Notes under the pieces: generated by a model | Told to the model about the DNA's origin: nothing | Seen by the model: only the letters and a program-made list of their open reading frames with translations | Databases searched by the model: none | In this document: piece by piece, positions 11,380 to 23,300 of the stretch | How the letters are laid out: each line of letters opens with the position of its first letter | Numbering within the stretch: position 1 is the stretch's first letter | Position numbers and translations under genes: made by a program | Source: Trebouxia sp. TZW2008 | Taxonomy: Eukaryota > Chlorophyta > Trebouxiophyceae > Trebouxiales > Trebouxiaceae | Assembly: GCA_002118135.1 (NCBI GenBank) | Contig: BDIU01000113.1 | Location: forward strand, 1-64,000 | Direction: 5' to 3' | Length of the DNA: 64,000 bases

Positions 11380-14300
11380 GCTTACATCTGCAGCTGGTGG
11401 GTCAGCTGCTTCTGTTGGCTTGGTGTCATGAGCACCATCCACTTTTGCAGCTGTCTCTTCAGTGGCAACTGGTTCAGCCTTAGCTTTCTTAGCATCAGGC
11501 GCAGCGTCAGCATCTGATGAGTCTTTCTTGGATGCATCTTCTGCCTTGGCTTTAGCTTCCTTGGCCTCTGCCTTGCTCCGCTCCTCCTCTTCTGCCCTCT
11601 TGCGCTTCTTGTCTTCGCGCTTTTTTTGAGCGGCAACTCTGTAACAAAACGCGAGTTTGTGGGACTTGGCTTGAAAGGCGCCATCAACTCTTGTGAGATG
11701 TTTGGTGCTCAGGACTGCTGTGTACAGGTCACATCTTGCAAAAAGTCTCTTGAGACTGCTGAGGCGTGAGAATGATGATAATGATTAATTGCACATTCCA
11801 GCACATATGCGAAGTGACTGCTGAGGCATCAGAACATATTGAACTACTTTCAGTGGTCAAACGCTTTGCAACACTGAGAGCACAATGCATTCACGCAATG
11901 CTGACAAGCTGCAGTCATAACCAGAATAATGTTGAACAGTGGGTGTGTGATCAGGTCATAAGTTTATTATCATTGCTTGCGAGTGCAGGCAAATCAGTGT
12001 ATATTTATATTTGATTGAGCATCACCTCACACACCATGTACAAATCTAAAACTTGCATGGACTTTCCATCAACACCATATCCAGCCACAAGCCTCTGAAG
12101 CCGTTTGTCAGCTATAAAGCAATGCCTCACAACGACCAACACCGCTGTGACTGCTCAATATGAGTAGCAATGAAGCACACAAATGCATGTCTGCTGGGCG
12201 GGTAACAACACAATGACAAGCATGCGGCGTCGGCTGCAGCGTTCTGATGGCGGCACAGCAGCATCAAATGGAGCACCGCCCCAGCATTGATGATCAACTG
12301 CACATCAAAAGTGCATCATAAGTTGCAAGGATGACTTGATGAACCGCCTAGTCATTCAGTATGAGCTGGCATAAGGGACAGCAAATCTCAATCAAACTGG
12401 CTAATCATATGAAGTGAGCTGACCTGAAGGACAGCAGAGACTCGTAGATGGCTTGGCCAAAGTCCCGCATGAGCATGTCTTGGAAGGCCTCAGCAAAGAG
12501 GGACACTTCAAAGGTGACTTCATCCTTATCAGACTCATCATAGTCTAGCAGACCGTCAAGGGACAGTGTGGCGCTCCTCCACCTCTCACCTGCATTGGCA
12601 AAAGGTCTCAAAATATTGTTTTGGGCATTTTGCACTTGATACGGAGTTGTTCTCTACATGTGTATAAGATTGCAATCCAGGGACAATGTGGCACACCTCC
12701 GCCTGTCCCCTGCACCCGCAAACGGGATCAGCATTGAGCTCAGTGTGTCGAATGATGTTGAATCATGTCAATTTTTTTTGAATCATTTGAAGTTGGTCTA
12801 GTCACTCCATCCTTGTCAGACTCGTCACGGTCTAGTAGGCCATCAAGTGACAATAAGGCACTCCTCCACCTCGTGCCCACAAGCGGGGTCAGCATTGGAT
12901 CTTATAGTGTAAATTGTTTGCAATGAGTCAAAATCTTGATTGATTTGAAGTTGTTACAGTGACTTTGGCCTTGTTAAACTGATCACAATCCAGCAGACCA
13001 TCCAAAGACAGCTTGACATTCCTTCACCATGTGCCTGCACGCACACGTGATTGGACTCAGCACATTTGCTGGAAGCACCAATGTGCTCAAAATTAAGTTA
13101 GATATAATGTTTTCTCCATGATTTTGGGTCTGAGTGGTGCCTGTTTGGTCCAGCAGTGGCATTAGCCTTGCAGCAGCTTGTTCAAAGCACCAAACTGGAT
13201 CTGCATTGAGTGCCCACAACAACAGCAGCTCTTACCTGTGTTTTCTGTCTTGCCATGCAATTGCACAAACGGCTTCTCTGGCAGCTTCTCCTTAACTTCC
13301 TCCTGCTTTTCCTCCTTTGCTTTGACTTCCTCTTTGGGTGTGTCAGCCTCTTTCTCAGTCCTCTCTGCTTCGTCCTTTGCATCTTTCATGTCTGTGTCTC
13401 CTTCCTCTTTCACCTCAGTATCTTTAGTGTCTTTGGCAACAGGTTTGTCTTCAGATTTGGATGCTGTGGCATCTGTCTTGTCTTTTTCCTCCTGCTTCAC
13501 TTCTGCATCCTGCATGCAAAAGTAGCTGTGTTCAAGCCTGTTGAGAAAAAGTGATGGGTAACGAGACTTCCTCCTTGCAGCTGACAATTGTCTGTGCAGT
13601 TTGTTCCACGATTTTAAAGGAATGTGACCAGTGAACACAAAGGTGCAGTGCTTGAAGAACCAAGGGTCAAGCAAAGGTCAGCCAAAATGTTCAAGATGTG
13701 CAATGCAAATGGGCCCTTGCAGGCAATTCTGGCAGCCCAGAAGTGGTGCCATGAGATTCCTCACAACAAGAAAATGAGTCAGAAAACCAAACTGAGACCT
13801 GGTACCTTTTGATGCTGCATAGATCAAGCATCAAGCTAGGCATATGCTGAGCACATTAGGGCTCAGCAAGCTGGTGGACATGCAGGCTGACTGGCTTGCA
13901 TGTGGGATGCAACAACACATAAGATGACACCAATGAGTATGAGTCTGACCTCACTGTCTTTTGTCTCCTTGTCTGCAGCTGCCTTCTTTTCAGCTTCCTT
14001 TGTTGCCTTTGTAGCAGCTTTCTCAGCAGCAGCTTTGTCAGCAGCCTGCAACACACAGTATCTATAAGGGAAAGCAGTTGGCACTGAGCCTGAGGAGTAC
14101 AGCCTTCCTTTTGCTCAGCTTCCGTTCTTGCTTTCTTAACAGCTTTCTCAGCAGCAGCTTTGCCAGCAGCCTGCAGCACATAATGATTACAGATGACAGC
14201 ACTTGGTAGTAACCTTGGCACAACAGCCTTTCTTCTTCTCAGCTGCCTTCTTGACTTCTCCGCAGCAGCTTTGTCAGCAGCTGCACAATGTCTACCTCAG

Positions 14301-17300
14301 CAGCACCTCAGACTTTGAGATTGACACAACAGACGAAGCAGTACACATGAAAACAACATTATGCGTGCATACCTAGATGTAATTCTGAACTGCAAGTCTG
14401 CATCAGATTGAAATGTCACTCTTATCAGTTTATCCTCACCAACAGTACCTGAACCTCCATTGGACGATTGTATATCGTGAAAGCATCCACTGCATGTGTC
14501 ACAAAATACAACCCAGCCAACAGGGGTCTCAGCTGCAGTTTGCACGTGAAGATAGGACTGAGCAGTGTGCGTCTGAGAGGAGGTTGCACAGGCCATCCGA
14601 TCAACTATGCAGCAGTCTTCAGCCTGGTTTGCTGGCTGCGGTGTGCATACCAGACAGACTTGCTGTGATAGCATGCAGCTTAAAACGAGGTTTGACAAGA
14701 CGAGCTCAAGCCGAGCAGCAGGTATCACGCTGACTGCTCTTGTCTTACCTGCCAGGCAACAGCAGCAGTATGCAGCGTTCTTGTAAAGCCAACAATTTGT
14801 GCAAACATTTATAAAGATGTCCACAACCGCCTGATCTTGCTCAAACTTGCACTGCCTGGTGGCAGCCTCTTGAAAGCCCTGACTATAAGGTCAATACCAA
14901 TGCTAGCGTCTACTGTAAAAGCATGACTTGTGCTTCTGCAGAGCATGCTTACCTGCTCATGCTCCTTCTTGGCTTGTATCCAGGCTTGCTGCTCAGCCCA
15001 AACCTGTGGCCACTCGTCCTTGCTAGGTGCACACTTTTCAGCATCCACCAGGAATATGACAGTGACCTGTGGAACAACACATGGTCTGAGAAACATGCTG
15101 TCTAAAGCTGTTGGACAGTGCAAAGCAGCAGAAGCGAGGAGGGCTATCAGTGATGGCGCTTGCATTGGCAGGCTTATATAGGCTCCATGATAGGTCGCTG
15201 CTGCTTCTGCCGCATGGCAAACACTGACAGTCCTATGCTTCATTTTCGCAAGCAGGTGCTCTTTGGGTCCAGCATACACTGTTGAATGGAACACAAACTA
15301 GCATCTGCACTCCTGCCTGACAAGCCACAGCTCCAATGCCACAGTTCCAAACATGCGGTTGTCTGTTTGAGAGCATCTAAGAGGGAAGGGTGTTTAGGGT
15401 GTTGTGTGACCCGTACCTCGGTGGTTTCCTCATGGGCACCAGAGCTGCTGCTAGAATGTGGTCTGGCATAGTGCACTTCAAGAAATCTCAACCATGAAGA
15501 GCAGGGGCTCAAATCCAGGTCCAACTGGTCCTTGGCATGCCGCACAGCAGCATTGATCAACCCCTTGTTTCCCCTGTGCCGGTGTTGCTTTTTGTCAACT
15601 CACCATGCAGTCAATGGTACCATGCAGTAGACTTACCGCCTGTGTTCATAAGAGGTATGACAGCACACATGCCTGGCCCATGTGTGCAACAAGTTTGCAA
15701 GTCCATGTGCCTTGCCTTTCAGTGTTACATACGCTGTGCAAGGTCCCAGGCACTTGATACGGCAAGCTTCCAAGTGATGGCATGCTACATCCACTGCATA
15801 CGTGTGTAGGCAGCAAATCAAGTACACAGGCTTCTGGACCTGACTGTGACATTGCAAAAACAGTGCTAGGCATGAGCAACGTTGCTTCCGACAGCACCTT
15901 GCAACAGTGCTTCCGACAGCACTTTGCAACAGACAAGTGAGCAAACCTGCACCTGGGTTCTGACCCTGCAGACAAGGAGGTTGACACAACACACAGGCAA
16001 ACAAGCCCTGCACAAGCACCAGTCATGCTGCTCTGACTGCTGGGCTGACAGACTGAGAGATGGCGCTTTCTCTGGATCCTCTGCAGACCCTGAATTGGTT
16101 CTGGAACAGCTTGGTACCTGTGGATAGGGCTCACGATCCCAAGCTTGACAGCCAAGAACTCACAGGGGAAAGCTGGCTGGCTGCTCTGTGGTTGCATTGC
16201 TGCTGCTGCCACACTCTATTTTGTGCCAGACAGTTTTGCTCTTGTCTGGATTGATACACAGCACAGGCAGCTGGTGATGATTTTACACAAACAGGGCCAG
16301 AAGCAGCAAGAGTCAGCCACAGGCAGCAAGCTCATAAGCTTTGATGCTGCCGCTGTGGCTACAAGTGCAACCTGCAGGGTTTGTTTGTGCACCGTGATGT
16401 ATATTGCGAGCGATGATACGCCTCAACTGGTGACTCGCGTGGATCTAGCCTGCAGTATCTCAACAAGACCTAGCATTAGCTGCAGCGTTGCCAAACATGG
16501 GGGTTACCTTTGGGTGGCAGAACCATCTGCCTTAGGGTCGTGAGGCCCTCCCACTAGGGCAATGCCGCCACGCTCTTTGGGTGACTCAGTGCGCACTGTG
16601 AGGACTCTCAGCAGCTTGTTCAGGTGATAGTCTACATCCTTCACACTGTTCAGCTTCTTCAGGCCCTCAGCATCAAGTCCAGATAGCAGCACCACCTACA
16701 CAGGTACAGTGACAATCCTCAAGAAGTCATGGCTCTACTAGATTCAGGTGACAATGAATGCAGGCACGCTCTTTGGGTGGCTCACTACACACTGTGAGCA
16801 CTCTCAGAAGCTTGTGCGTGCAGTACTCTATGTCCTTCACATTGTTCAGCTTCTTCAGGCCTCGAGTCAAGCCCAGAAAATAGAACCAAAGATACAGCAA
16901 TGGCCCTTAGCCACAAAGGAGAGCTATGCTTGTCTGCTTTGAATTTGAGCTTGAAAACATGAAGGGTCACTCTGCAGCACATTGTGCCAGGGTCACGAAG
17001 GCCTGTAAACAGTCAGACAGGACTGTAAGCCTTTTGGGCGTTTTTCAGCTTCCTTGCTGACAACAGTGTTCTGGCTTGTCAGCTAGGACGCTCAAAAGAA
17101 GGCAAAAGACAAACAGCCACAACTGAACCTCACATGGCGTCACCATGAGCATGTACCAGGACAGCACTGTTGATGCGACAGACTGTGCTAGGGACTATGG
17201 AAAGCTTCCAAGTGAGCGGCCAGAAAGGCCTGTGCAGCTTCAAGCTTTTCTTCAACATCCTTGCTGACATGCACCACTGTGGCTTGTCAGCAAGGAAGGT

Positions 17301-20300
17301 GAAGGACAAACAGTCCCAAATGACTCTCACATGACGCCATCTTGAGCATATACCAGGACAGCATGGTTTGAGCAAGATGCAAAGTGCTGTTTGCCATGCA
17401 AGGCAACTGCTTTATATCTACAGCACAAGACTGCTTACAACTTTTGTGAAATGACTAAGTGGAAATGCAACAGTGAAGCATGTCAAATTTCTGCCCACAA
17501 ACAGACAGGTTTCCTCATGGGGCTGAGAGACACACCTTGGCATTGTACTTGACATCCTTGGACTTGATGGAGGGAGCAACCACAGGTGCAGTCTTCTCAA
17601 AAGCCTGCTGATGCTCAAACTCTACATGCTTATCCAGGGGCCACAGCTTGCAACCCAGGCTGCCTTTAGCACCAGCCTTCTCCTGCAGCACCAAACCGGT
17701 TGAGAACTTGCACTGTGCAGTCCTCCTGCAAACCCAATGGTGCTCAAACTCTACATGCTTGTCCAGGGGCCACAGCTTGCAAGCCAGGCTGCCTTTAGCA
17801 CCAGCTTTCTGCTGCAGCACCAAATCAGTGTGTATAAGGCTTTGTGCTGTTCAGTCTTCTCCCAAACCAGCTGGTGCTCAAACTGTACATGCTTGTCCAG
17901 GGGGCACAACCTGCAGCCCAGGCTGCCCTCGCTACCAAATGTCTCCTGCATTCACTATGAGCCTTCATGACAATGATAATACCGATGGAAACAGTGACAA
18001 CATTCATTATCATGATGATGTTTGCTGCCCATGCCAGCACAAGGGTGTTTGAACACCAATTCTTGTTTGACCAGCCCGGCTTGTTTTGGGCATTGCAATC
18101 AGCGCTGGTGAGAGAATGCATTGTAGCTGTGCACTGCGCTCTGTGCAGCCAGATTGTTTGAAGTACACGCAAGCACTGATGGAGGCACACAGAGGACCAC
18201 ATATAGAGCACGGCTGGACCATACAAAGAAACGCATGAAACAGCAGTGGTGAACTTGAGAGTTATTCTGACCTGAGTCCAGTTGGCCACAACATGGGTGA
18301 CATCGGAGGCAATGTAAAGTCTGCTGTAGGAACGCAGGATGTCGTGATAGGTGCGCTCCTGAGTGACGAAGGAGTGTGATGGCACGTGCACGTCATACTT
18401 TGGCTCAGGCCTGCGCAGCAAATGCACTTTTGGATGATGTGAAGGACACAAGATGTTGTGGTGAGTGCCCTTTTGAGTGATGAAGGAGTGAGAGGGCATG
18501 TGCACATCATGGTGTGGCTCAGGCCTGCACAACAGGTCGAAGCTGCAGTACACTAAGCAGACACAATAAACAATGCCAGATTCAACTCCAATAGGCTACC
18601 ACGTTTTGTGCACAGCAGCATCAGAGCAGCAACAAGCATTACCCAGCCACTCATGTTATTGTGTGCATGACAGTAGCACATTGAAGGCAGTGTTTGATGC
18701 CTTGAGTAACATCACCGCAGTAGCAGTGGCTGTAGAGAACTGTACAGTGTAGTGTCATTCACTGAAGCATTCCGTCAGTCTGTGTGCTTTTAGCATGCTG
18801 GCACCTGACACAGTACGCCAGCATGATGAACAGACCTTGCCAATGACTGAGCAAAACACAGACAACACAACTAATGGACGCATGCTAAGCTCGACCTGGG
18901 TGCAATTGACAACAGCAAAGTGACACAAAGTTAACACAGACTCATTTGCAATCAAGTCTGCTATGTGCTGCAACGAGTGACAACAGGAATGACAATCTCA
19001 CTTGCGCTCTAAAGCCTTGCGGTGGGGCGAAGGGCTGGCCCTCTTGGCTGGAGGGCTACGCCGCCTTTCCTTGCCGCTGTCTGAAGGCCTCTCCCTGTCA
19101 CGCTCCCTGTGCAACCAGGCACAACAAGTCAGATCAATAACATAATGAATCAATGAGGTCAGGGCTCTGACTTGCAATCTGGTCTCTGGCGCTAGAGTGA
19201 AAGACTGGCCCTTCCAGCAGGACTGTGTCAGAAAGCCCCTCCCCTGTCATGCTCGCTGTACAACGAGCAAGTCATCAACACAATACTGAGCCCTCATTGG
19301 GGCATCATGAGCCACTTGCAGCAACATGAGTTTTTGCAAATGCTGCTAGTGAAGGTGCTCACTTATACTGCAAAAAACCTGCCAAGTTGGGTTTATTGGG
19401 CTAAACGCATGGCTTTCAAGGCTGACAAACCCCATCAGCAAGCATGCAAAGCTTGACCAGCATCAAGGGGACACTCGGTACAATGCCACTCTTGATGCAA
19501 GGACACTGCAACTGCAAACAACTACTGCAGTCTGACTGCAGTGGGCCTGAGGAAAGGACAAGTTTCATTGCACAGACTGCAGCCCTTGTATGCAGACAAC
19601 ACTGTACCTGCGACCCCGTGGCCTTGGAGCGTCCCTGTCGGAGCTGGCCCCCCGCATGGATGCAGGTACAATGCCAGCTTCCCTGTCAGCCCGCTCCTGC
19701 TTCTCAGCCTCCATTGCTCTAATGGCCTCCTTAGCACTGGCTGCAGAGTTAAGGTGGGCTGGTCCTGCTGTCTTGGCCCCTACATGGGCAACACAAACAG
19801 TGTCAGCCACACCATATGAGCAATGCACACAATGCCAGCTTCCTTGTCAGCCCGCTCCTGCTTCTCAGCCTCTACTGCTCTAATGACCTCCTTGGCGCTT
19901 GCTGCAGCTTTCAGGTGGGCTGGCCCGGCTGTCTTAGCCCCTGCATAACAGACGCCCATGGTGATGAACAGATCATGCAGTAAGACTTTCAGAGGCACGC
20001 ACACAACGTCAGATACCTGATGCGCTCAGGCCCTGTTTCTCAAGCCTCAATTGATCTGATGACCTCCTTGGCGCTGGCTGCAAGGGTTAAGGTAGGCTGG
20101 TGTTGCTGGCGTGGACTGTACAAGCAAGGCGCTCACAGTGGACAAGTCAAAGGGCAGTCAAAGACCACGCACCCTAGCACAGATGAAGGATCTGTAAACC
20201 CCAGCTTACAAAACCCACTGCAGGGTGCTGACAGGCAGCAGGGGGCGAGGTGAGCATGGATGAGACAGCTCAAAACTCTCCCTGTGCACATACAAGCACT

Positions 20301-23300
20301 GACAGCAATGGTATGCACATTGCACAAGGCTTACCAGCACCCCGGCCACCTCCAAAGGCACCACCGCCGCGACCGCCGCCGCGACCAGCTCCGCTGAAAG
20401 AGCCGCCGCTAACAGAAGAGCTGCCACTACCAAAAGAGCCTTTGCCACCAGTCAGCGATGGCAGCGGCATGGAAGGAGGTGTAGAGCCTCTCCCTGCTCC
20501 AGACCCAAATCTGCCTCCTCCTGCAGGTTGTCATTGTCATTGTGTTGAGTTGCTAAGAGAACAGGAGACCATGCTCAATGCAGCGTCAGACGAAAGTTCT
20601 CATAAGGCTCAAGGCAACTGGGGGGAAGGGTGAGAGGTGGGGGGGGGGGGATGAAAACGGAAGTTTGTGCATAAAGCGTCTTGCACACGACGCTTGGTGA
20701 CAAAGTCTGCCTTGGTTTTTGTCGGCCAGCAACTGCCAGGCAGCAAGCCCTGGTGCAGCAAAAGCGCACAATGCAAAATGCAGCAGCAGCATTGCATGGG
20801 GGGATAGGGTGAGTGGGACGTGCCCAACGTGTGGCACAAGACTTGTATTTTCCTGCTGAAAGGACAGGCCCATGGCTTGTGAAAGGCATGGCATACCTCT
20901 GCCAGCTTGATGGCTCTTGGCAGGAACAATAGTGGGGCGCACAGTGTTGGCAGCAGGGGTCACACTGGGCTTGCCAAAACCCCCTGATGGTGGTGGCTTG
21001 TATGCTGGTGGCGCCCCTGCACCCCGACCCCTGCAAAGGAGCATAGTTGATGACTGCTAAGCATGAAAGCACAAATGTTCATGGCTCTCTCTACATCTGG
21101 TGTCAAAGCGATACATGCCCAGAGGTGTCCACTACCACGACCTTCTCTACACACGCGTTGATGCTAAAGGTGCAGCAGCTTCAAGTGCTGTGCTTTAGTA
21201 GTCATGCATCTGTCTACTCTGGGCTTGACTGTGCAACACCACCTAGCAGGACGCATCTGCACGTACTGGGTTAGGTATCACAGGCATCCACATCCTACTT
21301 CAGGGTTTTGGGGATCTGGTGATCGGCAATACAACGCCTTGTGGCTTGTAAAACGCACAGTGTTGTACAAGGCAAGCAAGTCAACGCAGTGACGGGAATC
21401 AATCAGATGAGCGCCTGAACTGGAAGCGAGATGAAGAAAATTGCACAGGGGTCATTAGTGCGTACAAAGAGCCACACAAGGGCAGTGATTACACACCCAA
21501 AGGTGGAGCAAAGGGAAGAAATAAATGCAGGGCTAGAGCATGCGTACAGAGCATTGCACAGTGGTCAGCAATGCATACAGAGGGTGTGTGGGATACACAA
21601 GAGCAATGACTACATACCCAAAGGTGGCGGGAGAAGGAGGGACAGGACCAGGGGCAGCACATACGACATGTTGTAGTTTGCAGAATGGTCAGCAAAGCAT
21701 ACTAAGGCGGGTGGCACAACAGGGCAAAGATTACATACCCAAAGGATGGGGGAGGGGCAGGGACAGGAGCAGGGGCCGCAAAACTGCCTGAGCCCCTTCC
21801 ACCAGTGTATGAGGGTGATGGCTTTCCGCCAGCTGTGTAGGTGCTAGCAGCAGGAGCATATGAGCTGTTTGCCTTGTAGGTGCTGCCTCCATAGCTTGGT
21901 GTGCCTGTGCTGCTCTGATTGTACTGCATTGCAGCATCACACCGGTGTCAACAGTTGAGAATCACAAGCTGACAGTGCTCATCAAGGTGTCATGATGCGA
22001 ATGCCCTAACTGTATCGCAGTGCAGCATGCCCAGAAAACTCACAAGCTGGCTATAAGCAAGCTGCAGCGTAGAATCGTCTTGCCTTTCCTTGTGCCAACC
22101 ATTCAGCGTGCTGGAGCTCTCGCTGAGTGATGTGCCATGATGCTAATGTCAGGCATGCATAGACACTGTTGCAGTCAGTCGCTGGTGCAGATGCAGAATG
22201 ATTGCAAAGCAGACAGCTCAATGAAGGCAGCAGAGACTGACTCATTGGCTGCTATGCATCAAGGCAATACAATCAGAAGTGCATGCCATGCAAGACATCA
22301 TTGTGCTGTTGAGGCCTGTGCAGCTGCAAGATGTAATGCCACAGCAAGCAATGATGATGACGCAACCCAGCATGTCCTGACCTGCTGAGCTGTTCCACTG
22401 TATGCGCTTGCTCCACCAGTCTGTCCATAGCCAGTGCCTTGCTGGGTGATACCATACCCCGACTTGGGGGCTGCGGGGGGAGCAGCAGAGGGGGCGGCAG
22501 GGGTGCTCTGCCCGTAAGACGAAGACTGTTGACCATACCCAGCCTGTGACTGCTGCCCTTGCTGGTTGTAGCTGCTGTTTGAAGTGCCATAAGCAGCGCT
22601 GGCAGCAGGAGTGCCATACGTAGACTGAGACCCATAGCCTGTAGATGTTGCTGGCGTCGCTTGCTGGTTATAGCCCGTGCCATAGCTGCCTGTGCTGCCA
22701 CCGTAGGTTCCCGATGCATTGGTAGCGGTGGCATTGTAGCCTGTAGAGGTGGCAGCTGTGGCCTGAGTTCCATACCCTGTCTGGGCAGAACCGGTTGTGC
22801 CATACCCTTGTTGAGTAGCAGCTGTGTTGCCATATGATGGCGCAGCTGCAGTTGAGGTGCCGTACCCTGTTGCAGCTGTGCCTGTTGTGCCATAACCCTG
22901 CTGACCTGTAGTGCTATACCCTCCAGTGGCAGAACCGGTTGTGCCATAGCCTCCAGTGGCAGAACCAGTTGTGCCGTATCCTTGCTGGCCGGACCCACCT
23001 GAGGTGCCGTAACCACTTTGGCTACCTCCGCTGGTGCCATACCCTTGTTGTGAGGCCCCGTACCCTGTCTGGGCAGAACCAGTTGTGCCATACCCTGCTG
23101 AGCTTGCAGGGTTTGTCTGTGACCCATAGTCTGTAGAGCCATACCCAGTGTTTGCAGACTGGGTCCCATAGCCGCTGCTGGTTGCTGCATTGCCATACCC
23201 AGTGCCAGTCTGCTGAGTACCATACGCTGTATTAGAGCCAGACCCATAAGCATCTGTGCCTTGCCCAGTGTAGCTAGTGTTGCCGTGCTGGCTGCCATAT

